64,000 nt of DNA from an uncultured Cryomorphaceae bacterium (GTDB lineage: Bacteria > Bacteroidota > Bacteroidia > Flavobacteriales > Schleiferiaceae), in assembly GCA_937120475.1 (NCBI GenBank), contig CAKZJV010000007.1, forward strand, positions 2,620,068 through 2,684,067, given 5' to 3'. The position numbers and the translations under genes were made by a program. The notes below the pieces were generated by a model. The model was given only the letters and a program-made list of their open reading frames with translations, was not told the origin of the DNA and made no database searches. Positions 33,987 through 42,513 of this stretch are shown one piece after another. The stretch's first letter is position 1. Each line of letters starts with the position of its first letter.

Positions 33987-35233
33987 CCAGTTACCGGTTT
34001 TTGGTGGGTTTGAAAACGAAAGGCCAGCAGTATAATGATATCATTTACTAAAACTACGACCGCATTGCCCTGGTAACCCAGCAGCAGGTTAAAAACTATC
34101 AATAAGGGAATGTTAAGCAAGGCAACCCTTAACATTATCCGGGCAATGGTGCGGGTTTGGTCGTAACTCAGTAAAATATGCTCATAAACGGTTTTTAAAA
34201 ATAGAAAGAGTGGAAGCAGTGCCCAAATTCGCAACAACTCCGCTACCACAGGGTGGTAATAGGAAGGGAAAAACTCCCGGAGGGCCAGGGGTGAAAAATA
34301 AATAGCTACGGCTGCAACCAGCAAAACCGAAGTGCCAAGCCGTAAAAGGTATTGGGTGAAGCTTTTAACCTGAGCGTAAGATGCGCTTGCTGCCTCAATC
34401 AGGCGAGGGTAAAAAACGGTGCTGAACAACTGAATTAATACCCGGAAGAGCAACAGTATTTTTTCCACAAAGGCGTAATAACCTACCACGGCTGCACTGG
34501 CAAAAAAGGACAGGATGATGATGGGCATTTGTGCCAGGGAGGTTACGGATGCGGCCGAAACAAAAAGGTTCCAGCCTTCTTTCAGGGAGTTTTTAATTTC
34601 CACAAAGCTCACCCTGGTGAAGCGTACTCCGTAACGCCTGGTGATCCAGAGGATGCCGCCCAGGCCGCCCAGTATCTGGCAGATGGAGTTTAACAAGGGA
34701 ACCCGTATTAAATGGGTTTCGTCTTTTACTAACCAAAAAATGCCCACGGTATAAACGAGGCGGTACAGGAAGTTGAGCAGGTAAAGCTGGCGGAATTTTT
34801 CAAAACCCTGGAAAAACCAGGTGGGCAATAAGGTAGCTCCGGCAACAATACCGAAGGTGGCCATAAACACGCTGGCATTTTCGCGAAACTGGCGGATTGA
34901 AAAAACCGTAATTACGAAGATCAAAGCTCCCAGCACGGTGAGCAGTGCCTGAGCCGCCATCATAGTGCTGAATATTTTATTGATGGCAGATGGGTCATTG
35001 CGGTGCAGCACGATTTTGCGGGTACCCAGCAGGTTGTAACCGTAATCGGAAAGCACAATAAATAAGGTGGTATAAGCCAAGGCGAAGTTTACGGTTCCAA
35101 AACCATCGGCTCCCAAAACCTTGAGTAGGTAAGGGATGGTGAGCAGGGGCAACAACATTCCTACGCCCTGTATAAAACCGGCCGACATAAAGTTGCGCAG
35201 TACTGTTTTTTGAGAATAGGAGTTTGGCGTCAA
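33983..35233 (-). CDS. Polysaccharide flippase (Wzx/MOP superfamily)
   Basis: The protein has 416 residues and about twelve membrane helices, the size and profile of Wzx-type oligosaccharide flippases. The start (TVLRNFMSAGFIQGVGMLLPLLTIPYLLKVLG) and the FGTVNFALAYTTLF segment are typical of the family. It should move undecaprenyl-linked oligosaccharide across the inner membrane. I take the TTG at 35233 as start; TAAATTTG lies 17 bases upstream. It is the first gene of the polysaccharide operon. Confidence 0.9.
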   Translation of the reverse strand: MTPNSYSQKTVLRNFMSAGFIQGVGMLLPLLTIPYLLKVLGADGFGTVNFALAYTTLFIVLSDYGYNLLGTRKIVLHRNDPSAINKIFSTMMAAQALLTVLGALIFVITVFSIRQFRENASVFMATFGIVAGATLLPTWFFQGFEKFRQLYLLNFLYRLVYTVGIFWLVKDETHLIRVPLLNSICQILGGLGGILWITRRYGVRFTRVSFVEIKNSLKEGWNLFVSAASVTSLAQMPIIILSFFASAAVVGYYAFVEKILLLFRVLIQLFSTVFYPRLIEAASASYAQVKSFTQYLLRLGTSVLLVAAVAIYFSPLALREFFPSYYHPVVAELLRIWALLPLFLFLKTVYEHILLSYDQTRTIARIMLRVALLNIPLLIVFNLLLGYQGNAVVVLVNDIIILLAFRFQTHQKPVTG

Positions 35234-35249
35234 ACGAACCGAATTTCCG

Positions 35250-35257
35250 CAAATTTA
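35250..35257 (-). promoter_or_regulatory. -7 promoter element (TAAATTTG) of the polysaccharide operon
   Basis: Exact TAnnTTTG match, its final G 17 bases before the TTG start at 35233. Confidence 0.6.
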
Positions 35258-35278
35258 GGATTACAGGCGGATATGGGT

Positions 35279-37201
35279 TTAAACCACCCGTCCCAGTTTT
35301 TTATTGATCTTAATGCGCAGGGTGGTTAGCCGGTTCAGCATTTGCATTTGTTGTTCCCTTTGTGCGTCATCATCCTGGTTAAATTTGCGCTGGGCTTCCT
35401 GTATAAGTTGAGCAATCTTCTTTTCCTTGAAACGCAACACAGACTCCTGCGTATAGGCCTTGATATAGGCATCCTTTTCGGGGATAAATATCTTGCGGCT
35501 GCTCCAGTTGTGAAGTTCGTACTTTTCACTAACCAGGTCCACCGCTACGCTGAGAAGTTCAGCATCTTCCTCTTTCAGGAAGTCCTCGGCCTTCAATATT
35601 TTTTCATCCCGGTCAAAAGCATCCACAAAATGTTGCAGTATTTTTTGAAAGGAGGGGTTTTCAAATTCCAGTTCATCACCGGCCAACTCAGTAATAATGT
35701 GTTCGGCCACACTTTCCTCTACTTCCTCTTCATCGGCTTCGAAGGTGTAAATGCGGTCGCCATAATTCAGAAGCAGCCAGCACAGGGCTTCTTCCTGCTT
35801 AAAGGTTTCGGATGAGGTGGGAATGGCACTTTGCTCTTCCTCAACCACCTCCATTTTGGGTGATTCCTCCCGCCTGCGATCCTGCTGTTCGCGCTTTTGC
35901 TTGCTCTTGCGGATTTGGGCCAGCTCGCTGAAAAGCACCTTTTCATCCATTTGCAGTACGCGTGCACACTCCTTCACATAGGCATCGCGCTGCAAGGCAT
36001 CCGGGATAAGGGCAATACTTTGTACGATCTCGCGGGCCGCTTTTGATTTTTCAAGGGGGTTGCTTCCGGCTTCATCCAGCAACAAGGAAGATTTAAACCG
36101 TAAAAAATCCTGTTTTTCCTCCTTAATGTAATCTTTCAACTCGGCTGAAGAAACCCTGCGGGCGTAGGAGTCCGGGTCTTCACCATCCGGAAAAAGCAGC
36201 ACCTGTACATTGAGTCCTTCCTCCAGTATCAGGTCAATACCGCGCAGGGAAGCTTTGATACCGGCCGGGTCGCCATCGTATAAAATGGTAACGTTTTGGG
36301 TGTAGCGTTTAATCAGGCTTACCTGCTCTACGGTAAGTGAAGTGCCCGATGAGGCCACGGCATTTTGCACCCCGGCCTGGTGTAAACTGATTACATCGGT
36401 GTAACCTTCCACCAGTAAACACTCATCTTCACGGCTTAAATGATTCTTAGCCTGGAACAACCCATAAAGGGTTTTGCTCTTGTGGTAAATCTCACTTTCC
36501 GGGCTGTTGAGGTATTTCGCAATTTTAGCGTCCTTTTTCAGAACGCGGCCACCAAAACCAAGCACCCGGCCGGTATGGCTCAGGATAGGAAAAATCACCC
36601 TCCCCCAGAAACGGTCGCGTTGACGATCGCCATCCACTTTGGTGAGCCCGGTTTTTTCCAGGAATTCCAGTTTGTAAGATTCTTTCAAGGCAGCCTGGGT
36701 AAGGGCGGTACCCGAATTGGGACAATAACCCAATTGGAAGTTACGGATGGTATCGTCCTCCATACCTCTTTCACGAAAATAAGAGAGCCCGATGCTCTTG
36801 CCTTCTTCGGTTTTCCATAGCTGTTGCTGGAAGAAAGTGTTGGCAAAATCATTGACCAGGAAGAGGCTTTCGCGCTCCGAGCGGAGCTCCTTCTCCTCAT
36901 CGGTTTGTCCGGTCTCCTCAATCTCAATGTTGTACTTTTTGGCCAGGTAGCGCAGAGCCTCGGGATAGGTATAGTGCTCGTGCTCCATCAGGAAACTCAC
37001 CACACTGCCGCCTTTGCCACTGCTGAAATCCTTGAAGATTTGCTTGGCGGGTGACACCATAAAGGAGGGTGTTTTTTCATTGGAAAAGGGACTGAGGCCC
37101 TTGTAATTGCTGCCCGATTTTTTAAGGGTCACAAAATCGCCAATCACCTCTTCAATGCGCGCAGCATCAAAAATCTTGTCTATGGTTTCACGTGAGATCA
37201 T
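35279..37201 (-). CDS. dnaG: DNA primase, with degenerate zinc ribbon
   Basis: The protein has 640 residues and makes RNA primers for replication. The N-terminal CHC2-type domain keeps the framework PFSNEKTPSFMVSPAKQ...SGKGG, but the four zinc ligands of E. coli DnaG (Cys, His, Cys, Cys) are replaced by S37, S40, D58 and S61. The catalytic core is intact: a TOPRIM domain with EGYTD and YDGDPAG motifs (about residues 265-320) and the basic RFWGRVIFP...GFGGR segment before it. The C-terminal 200 residues, which bind the helicase, are acidic and helical. It has its own TAGCTTTG promoter. Confidence 0.96.
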   Translation of the reverse strand: MISRETIDKIFDAARIEEVIGDFVTLKKSGSNYKGLSPFSNEKTPSFMVSPAKQIFKDFSSGKGGSVVSFLMEHEHYTYPEALRYLAKKYNIEIEETGQTDEEKELRSERESLFLVNDFANTFFQQQLWKTEEGKSIGLSYFRERGMEDDTIRNFQLGYCPNSGTALTQAALKESYKLEFLEKTGLTKVDGDRQRDRFWGRVIFPILSHTGRVLGFGGRVLKKDAKIAKYLNSPESEIYHKSKTLYGLFQAKNHLSREDECLLVEGYTDVISLHQAGVQNAVASSGTSLTVEQVSLIKRYTQNVTILYDGDPAGIKASLRGIDLILEEGLNVQVLLFPDGEDPDSYARRVSSAELKDYIKEEKQDFLRFKSSLLLDEAGSNPLEKSKAAREIVQSIALIPDALQRDAYVKECARVLQMDEKVLFSELAQIRKSKQKREQQDRRREESPKMEVVEEEQSAIPTSSETFKQEEALCWLLLNYGDRIYTFEADEEEVEESVAEHIITELAGDELEFENPSFQKILQHFVDAFDRDEKILKAEDFLKEEDAELLSVAVDLVSEKYELHNWSSRKIFIPEKDAYIKAYTQESVLRFKEKKIAQLIQEAQRKFNQDDDAQREQQMQMLNRLTTLRIKINKKLGRVV

Positions 37202-37211
37202 AAAGGGAACA

Positions 37212-37219
37212 CAAAGCTA
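37212..37219 (-). promoter_or_regulatory. -7 promoter element (TAGCTTTG) of dnaG
   Basis: Exact TAnnTTTG match, final G 11 bases before the ATG at 37201. Confidence 0.6.
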
Positions 37220-37248
37220 AGAAAACGGTAGCTGAAGGATAGGCTGAT

Positions 37249-39093
37249 TTAAGCGTTGGCCGCTGCTTCGTTCACCGTTGATTCGTAAAGGCGGAAATAG
37301 AAGCGTGAGCCTCGGCCGATTTTACTCTCCAGGCCTATCTGACCTCCCATTTTCTGGATAAGCTCTTTGGATATGGAAAGTCCCAGGCCGGTTCCTTTCC
37401 CGCCTGAACCGGGAATACGGTAATACCGGTCGAAAATGCGTTTTTGATGTTCTTCGGAAATACCGGAGCCCTGGTCTTTTACGGAGAACTCGATGAACTC
37501 GGAATGATTGGAAACATTGATCTCCACCTGCGAATCCACCGGAGAATATTTAATGGAATTGGTGAGGAAGTTTACCAGTATCCAGGTTACCTTATCTTCA
37601 TCTACCAACAGGGTAGGCAGGTCTTCGGCCATATCCTTTTTAATGGTAATACCCCGGTCTTCGGCCAGGGTAATAACACTGTCAATGGCCTCTTCAACAA
37701 TGACCTCAGGTCGCACCTGCTCCAGGTTAAGCTTAATACTGCCCCCCTCCAACTCAGTGGCATTGAGCAGTTCCTGGGTAATGTTCAGCAGGCGGTTGGT
37801 TTCCCATTCTATGGATTCCACCATTTCCGTCTGTTCTTCTTCGAGCCGCCCCAACCGTTGATCTTTTAACAAACGAAGGCTCATTTTTATAGCCGAAATA
37901 GGTGTTTTCAATTCATGGCTTACCGTGGCTATAAAGTTGGTTTTAGCCTGATCCATCTCCTTAAATTCGGTGATATTCTTTAACATCAGGATGTAACCGT
38001 TCATCTCCTGATCCTCTTCGCTGGTAGCGTAGGTTATAATCACCTTTCGAATAAAATAGGCCGTCTTATTATCCAGGCTACCCTTTACCAGCTTGTTGCG
38101 GGTATAGCGTTTACTGCTACCCTGGGCCTCGATAAGGTCTTGAATTACATTTTGGAAAATGGGGTTTTGCAGGCTCAGGTCTTTGGCGGAAAGCCCCTTG
38201 ATTTTTTGCCGGGAAATACCCAGTAACTTTTTAGCGAAGGGGTTAATGAAAAGGATGTTGAAGTTGGCATCCAGCCCGATGATTCCCTCCGATATTTTCT
38301 GGATCATGGTTTCGATGCGCTTTTTCTCAGTCATCAGCTTGCTGAGATTGAGGCGCTCGAATTCATCCATTTTGGAGGCCATATCGTTAAAGGCTATACC
38401 CAACTTTCCGAATTCATCCTTGGAGTTGATGTTTACCCGGGCGGTATAATCGCCCTTGGCCATTTGATCGATGGCTTCCGAAAATTTATCCACGGGTTCA
38501 GCCACGTAAGCAGGGAAGCGCACCATAAAGGAAAAGGCAATTAGTATGCAGAATACAATAATTCCGGCCACGGTATAAATTACCCTTGAGGCCGTGGCTT
38601 CGGCCCTTTGGGTGCGGTAGTTTATAGTTTGCTCATTCAGCAGGTAAATCTGGCCGATATTGAGGGATATATCTTCCAGCAGGGGCAGAAGACGTTCAAA
38701 GTAATAGTCTTTGGTGCGTGTAACTGCGAGGTACTCCTTCAGGGCCTGAAACTCATTTTCTATTTCTTCCACCAACTGTATTTCACCCTCCTCAATACTG
38801 ATGGCCCGCTGCTTACGAAGGTTGTCTTCAAAACGAAGTATGGCCGACTCCAGTTTAAAATCCACCGTGTTGAGAGCAATCCTGGAGGTAGGATCGGGTT
38901 CGAAGGAATTGCGGATATCGCCCAGTGAGTTAAGTAGCTCATGGGTGTATTCCAGACTTTGGTAATTTTCCTTGAGCAGGTTCTGATTTTGGCTGGTAAG
39001 CAGGTTGAGGTAATGGATGGTAATAATGCCCAGTAGAACGATTACGGAGAACAGGAAAACCAGGCCCAGCGTTATTTTAGTTTTTACCTTCAT
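37249..39093 (-). CDS. Membrane sensor histidine kinase (HAMP-PAS-HisKA-HATPase)
   Basis: The protein has 614 residues. Helix 1 (8-27) and helix 2 (172-192) flank a periplasmic, mostly helical sensor of about 145 residues. A HAMP linker (about 193-250) and a PAS domain (about 262-375) follow. The phospho-acceptor is H393 in VSHELKTPIS. The ATP domain shows ILVNFLTNSIKYSP (N box), VKDQGSGIS (G1) and GTGLGLSI (G2). The layout recalls KinB/NtrB-like kinases. Its ATG directly follows the stop of the sigma-54 regulator gene, so the two form a pair. The signal sensed is unknown. Confidence 0.93.
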   Translation of the reverse strand: MKVKTKITLGLVFLFSVIVLLGIITIHYLNLLTSQNQNLLKENYQSLEYTHELLNSLGDIRNSFEPDPTSRIALNTVDFKLESAILRFEDNLRKQRAISIEEGEIQLVEEIENEFQALKEYLAVTRTKDYYFERLLPLLEDISLNIGQIYLLNEQTINYRTQRAEATASRVIYTVAGIIVFCILIAFSFMVRFPAYVAEPVDKFSEAIDQMAKGDYTARVNINSKDEFGKLGIAFNDMASKMDEFERLNLSKLMTEKKRIETMIQKISEGIIGLDANFNILFINPFAKKLLGISRQKIKGLSAKDLSLQNPIFQNVIQDLIEAQGSSKRYTRNKLVKGSLDNKTAYFIRKVIITYATSEEDQEMNGYILMLKNITEFKEMDQAKTNFIATVSHELKTPISAIKMSLRLLKDQRLGRLEEEQTEMVESIEWETNRLLNITQELLNATELEGGSIKLNLEQVRPEVIVEEAIDSVITLAEDRGITIKKDMAEDLPTLLVDEDKVTWILVNFLTNSIKYSPVDSQVEINVSNHSEFIEFSVKDQGSGISEEHQKRIFDRYYRIPGSGGKGTGLGLSISKELIQKMGGQIGLESKIGRGSRFYFRLYESTVNEAAANA

Positions 39094-40437
39094 TTATACC
39101 ACCAGCTCGTACTCTTCAATTTTACGATAAAGTGTAGTTAAACCAATACCTAATAGTTTGGCTGCTTCGGTTTTGTTGCCTTCGGTATGTTGTAATACAC
39201 GGTTAATGTGATACTTCTCAATATCGGAAAGCAGCATGGAACTGGTATGAAAGGCGGTACCGCCTGAAGCGTGGAAGGGCAGGTCGGCTTTGGTAAGCGT
39301 GCTGCCATCATTCACGATGAGTGCTCTCTCAATGACGTTCCTCAGTTCACGCACATTGCCTTTCCATTCATGGCTTTGTAAGGCTTCCATAAAAGAGTCG
39401 TCCATTTCGGGACGGTCACGCTTAAGCCGTACCGAAAAGTAGTCGATAAAATTATCGGCCAGTAAACGTATATCCCGGGGCCTTTCATTAAGGTTGGGCA
39501 GTGAAATGGTAAAGGTGCTCAGGCGGTAATAAAGGTCCAGCCGAAAGTTTCCTTTGTTTGCTTCCTCTTCAAGGTTGCGGTTGGTGGCGGCAATAATACG
39601 CACATCCACCTTGGTTTCGCGGGATTCGCCCACCTTTAAAAAGGTGCCATTCTCTAAAACCCGTAATAATTTGGATTGAAGGTCGGCATCCATTTCACCT
39701 ATTTCATCCAGGAAAATAGTACCTCCATCGGCCTCTTCAAAAAGTCCCTTTTTATCTTTGGTAGCACCGGTAAATGAACCGGCTTTATGCCCGAAAATTT
39801 CACTCTCCAGTATTTCACGGCTAAAAGCGGAGCAGTTTACCGCAATAAAACTCTCTTTACTCCTGCCACTGGACTGGTGAATGGCGTTGGCAAAAACTTC
39901 CTTACCGGTTCCGGTTTCACCAATCAACAGAACGGAGGTATCGGTAGCGGCTACTTTGGCACTGAGTTGTAGTGCCTGTTTCATGGCGGGGCTCTCGCCA
40001 ATAATGTTATCGAAACTGTGCCTTTGGTTTTGCTTGTTGAGGATGCGCTCCAACTTTTCGGCTTGCAAGGCCTTATCAATAGCCCTTTCTATTAAGGGTA
40101 TAATCTTGTCGTTGTCATCTCCTTTGGTGAGGTAATCAAAGGCACCGTCACGCATGGCCTGTACACCATCTTTTATAGTACCATAAGCGGTAAGCAGCAC
40201 AATTTCGGTAATCGAATGTTTGGCCTTGAATTCCGGAACAAAATCCACCCCGTTGCCATCGGGTAATTTTACATCGCACAGTACAAGGTGATACTGGTTT
40301 TGTTCCAGTTTTTTGCGGCCTTCGCTGAGGTTACCCGCTTCATCCACTTCATAACCTTCCAGGCTGATAATACGAAAGAGAAGTTTCCGCAGCTTTTCTT
40401 CATCGTCAATGATCAGTAATTTGCCTTTGCGAGCCAT
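39094..40437 (-). CDS. Sigma-54-dependent response regulator (NtrC family)
   Basis: The protein has 447 residues. Receiver domain: acidic pocket (IIDDEE), phospho-acceptor D55 (LCDVKLPDG) and a late Lys. The AAA+ domain has Walker A GETGTGKE, the sigma-54 loop as GSFTGA (Ala of the standard GAFTGA is Ser), Walker B GGTIFLDEIGEM, and an arginine-finger region LDLYYRLSTF. The C-terminal Fis-type HTH is EGNKTEAAKLLGIGLTTLYRKI. It activates sigma-54 promoters when phosphorylated by the kinase encoded next. mscS lies four bases upstream, so the three genes may be one operon. No target promoter with the -24/-12 pattern was identified here. Confidence 0.94.
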   Translation of the reverse strand: MARKGKLLIIDDEEKLRKLLFRIISLEGYEVDEAGNLSEGRKKLEQNQYHLVLCDVKLPDGNGVDFVPEFKAKHSITEIVLLTAYGTIKDGVQAMRDGAFDYLTKGDDNDKIIPLIERAIDKALQAEKLERILNKQNQRHSFDNIIGESPAMKQALQLSAKVAATDTSVLLIGETGTGKEVFANAIHQSSGRSKESFIAVNCSAFSREILESEIFGHKAGSFTGATKDKKGLFEEADGGTIFLDEIGEMDADLQSKLLRVLENGTFLKVGESRETKVDVRIIAATNRNLEEEANKGNFRLDLYYRLSTFTISLPNLNERPRDIRLLADNFIDYFSVRLKRDRPEMDDSFMEALQSHEWKGNVRELRNVIERALIVNDGSTLTKADLPFHASGGTAFHTSSMLLSDIEKYHINRVLQHTEGNKTEAAKLLGIGLTTLYRKIEEYELVV

Positions 40438-40440
40438 AGG

Positions 40441-41274
40441 CTACTCCTTTTTATCCTGGTCTTCATGAAACAAGTGAACATCCATTTGCGGGAATGGAAT
40501 ACCGATCCCAGCCTGGTCGAAAGCTTTTTTCACTTTTTCACTCAGATTGTTATGAATATCCCAAAAATCTGAACGTTTGGCCCAAGCCCTCACACGAAAG
40601 TTTACGGAGCTATCGGCCAGTGCCTCTATAAAAATGTCAGGCGCGGGCTCTTTCAAAAAACGGTCATCGTTTTTAACCAGGTCCCATAATATGGATTTGG
40701 CCTGGTCAATATCATCGGTATAGCCAATGCCAAAGGTCATGTCCAGCCTGCGGGTATCGTGAAACGAGTAATTTTGAATGGGGTTGTTGGAGAGCTCTCC
40801 GTTCGGGATAATAATTTCCTGGTTTTGAACGGTGGTCATATATGTATAGAAGATTTGTATTTCGCGAATGGTACCCGAATAGCCGGCTCCTTCAATAAAA
40901 TCACCCACCTTGAATGGCTTCAGGATAAGTATAAGGACGCCCCCGGCAAAGTTGGAGAGGCTTCCCTGCAAGGCCAGGCCTATCGCCAAACCCGCTGCTC
41001 CCAGCACCGCTATAAAGGAGGTCATTTCAACACCCACCATACTGGCCACCGAAATAACCAGCATAATCTTAAGTAAAGCACCGATTATGGAGAGTAGAAA
41101 AGGCTTCAACGAAGGGTCAATATTACGCTTATCCATGGTTTTGGATATTACCTTGTTGATGCGCTTAATTACCCATAAACCGATGATAAGAACAATAATG
41201 GCGAGCAGCACCGAAGCACCATACTTTACTACCAGATCAATGATTTCAGTGGCGTATTTGTCCAGATTTTCCAT
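40441..41274 (-). CDS. Small-conductance mechanosensitive channel (MscS family)
   Basis: The protein has 277 residues, the size of E. coli MscS. Three membrane helices are seen: about 17-37, 62-82 and the Gly/Ala-rich pore helix at 88-112 (LGAAGLAIGLALQGSLSNFAGG), followed by the family's VGDFIEGAGYSGTIREIQIFYT beta domain and the cytosolic cage. It opens under membrane tension to release solutes on osmotic downshift. It is followed within four bases by the sigma-54 regulator and kinase genes; whether envelope stress links them is a guess. Confidence 0.94.
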   Translation of the reverse strand: MENLDKYATEIIDLVVKYGASVLLAIIVLIIGLWVIKRINKVISKTMDKRNIDPSLKPFLLSIIGALLKIMLVISVASMVGVEMTSFIAVLGAAGLAIGLALQGSLSNFAGGVLILILKPFKVGDFIEGAGYSGTIREIQIFYTYMTTVQNQEIIIPNGELSNNPIQNYSFHDTRRLDMTFGIGYTDDIDQAKSILWDLVKNDDRFLKEPAPDIFIEALADSSVNFRVRAWAKRSDFWDIHNNLSEKVKKAFDQAGIGIPFPQMDVHLFHEDQDKKE

Positions 41275-41326
41275 GAAAGAGAATTGGGGTTTAGTTATAC
41301 AAAATCCTTATTTGTTTGAACGCAAA

Positions 41327-42301
41327 TTACTTGGTTCTGGATATTACGTACTCGGCTAACTGTATTAAAGCCTGTTTTGTTTGAGAAGTGGGAAATTGTT
41401 CCAACAGTTGCAAGGCAGAGGACTGGTATTCACGCATTTTTGCTTCAGCATATTCTATACCACCAGACTCCTGTACCATGCGCATAACCTCCTCTACCTT
41501 CTGGCGGTTTTGGTTATGGCGCTTCACTACATTGATCATGAATTTTTTATTCTTGCGCGATGCATGGTTAAGCGCGTAAATAAGGGGGAGGGTCATTTTT
41601 TGCTCCTTAATGTCAATACCGCTCGGTTTACCGCTTTTGTTACTCAGCTGGTAGTCAAAAAGGTCGTCTTTAATCTGGAAGGCAATACCCAATCGTTCAC
41701 CGAAGGTACGCATGGTTTCTACCCGTTCGGGAGTAGAGTTTACCGAAGCAGCACCTACCCCGCAACAGGAGGAGATCAGGGAGGCGGTTTTTTGCCGGAT
41801 AATTTCAAAGTAAATGGCTTCATCAATATCGAGCCTGCGGGCTTTTTCGATCTGCAACAACTCACCTTCGCTCATTTCACGCACGGCTGTGCTCACCAGG
41901 CGCAATAGTTCGTGCTCTTCATTCTCTACAGAAAGTAGAAGGACCTTAGAGAGTAGGTAATCGCCCACCAGTACGGCTACTTTATTTTTCCAAAGGGCGT
42001 TGATGCTGAAAAAACCCCGCCTCCGGTCGGAGTCGTCCACCACATCGTCATGCACTAAAGTTGCGGTATGCATTAGCTCCACCAGGGCGGCACCCCGGTA
42101 GGTGCTTTCATTGATTTCGCCCAGCATTTTAGCGGTGAGGAAAACGAGCATGGGCCGCAGTTGCTTACCCTTTCTTTTGATAATGTAATAGGTAATGCGG
42201 TCCAGCAGGGCTACATTGCTGGCCATAAATTGACGAAACTTCGGCTCGAAAGCATCCATTTCCGCCTGTACGGGTTTTTTTATTTCGTCAATTTGGCTCA
42301 T
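41327..42301 (-). CDS. Polyprenyl (octaprenyl-type) diphosphate synthase
   Basis: The protein has 324 residues, trans-type prenyl synthase family. The first Asp-rich motif is LVHDDVVDDSDRRRG (D85-D90) and the second is FQIKDDLFDY. GKQLRP (residues 45-50) is the conserved diphosphate-binding start. It chain-extends farnesyl diphosphate with isopentenyl diphosphate to make the side chain of menaquinone. Residues upstream of the first DD that set chain length are small (VELMHTATL), which fits a long product. It lies at the end of the run rlmN, small membrane protein, prenyl synthase. Confidence 0.93.
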   Translation of the reverse strand: MSQIDEIKKPVQAEMDAFEPKFRQFMASNVALLDRITYYIIKRKGKQLRPMLVFLTAKMLGEINESTYRGAALVELMHTATLVHDDVVDDSDRRRGFFSINALWKNKVAVLVGDYLLSKVLLLSVENEEHELLRLVSTAVREMSEGELLQIEKARRLDIDEAIYFEIIRQKTASLISSCCGVGAASVNSTPERVETMRTFGERLGIAFQIKDDLFDYQLSNKSGKPSGIDIKEQKMTLPLIYALNHASRKNKKFMINVVKRHNQNRQKVEEVMRMVQESGGIEYAEAKMREYQSSALQLLEQFPTSQTKQALIQLAEYVISRTK

Positions 42302-42338
42302 TATGGCCGGTAAAGGTAATAAGCAATTTCACTTGAGC

Positions 42339-42512
42339 TTAGCCTTCGTCTTTTTTCGGGCCGGAGCCGGGATGTTTCTTTTTAAATGCTTCCCAATCAC
42401 TGAGTGCCTCGCGATAGCTTTTGCGGCCGTCCTGCTTTTTTCTTTTCAGGTTTCGGTTGGCCATATTAAAGAACAGGGCCACCAGTATAAAAGCAATGAC
42501 GTAATAGAGCAT
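42339..42512 (-). CDS. Small single-pass membrane protein (57 aa)
   Basis: Translation gives 57 residues: one N-terminal hydrophobic helix (MLYYVIAFILVALFF), then a basic, soluble tail (NLKRKKQDGRKSYREAL...GPKKDEG). The ATG begins one base after the stop of rlmN, so it is likely translationally coupled to it. The frame is clean between two conserved genes and shows coding-like residue use. No family is recognised. The N-terminal helix may anchor or export the protein; the tail is probably cytosolic by the positive-inside rule. Confidence 0.65.
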   Translation of the reverse strand: MLYYVIAFILVALFFNMANRNLKRKKQDGRKSYREALSDWEAFKKKHPGSGPKKDEG

Positions 42513-42513
42513 A

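Noticed and set aside
40441-41330. -24/-12 (sigma-54) promoter near the regulator genes
   Set aside because: No TGGC-N7-8-TTGC pattern with correct spacing was found upstream of mscS or elsewhere in the spacers I read.
41381-41908. Long antisense open frame opposite the polyprenyl synthase gene
   Set aside because: It mirrors the codon pattern of the real gene, has no start context and no family features. Many similar antisense frames occur opposite other conserved genes.
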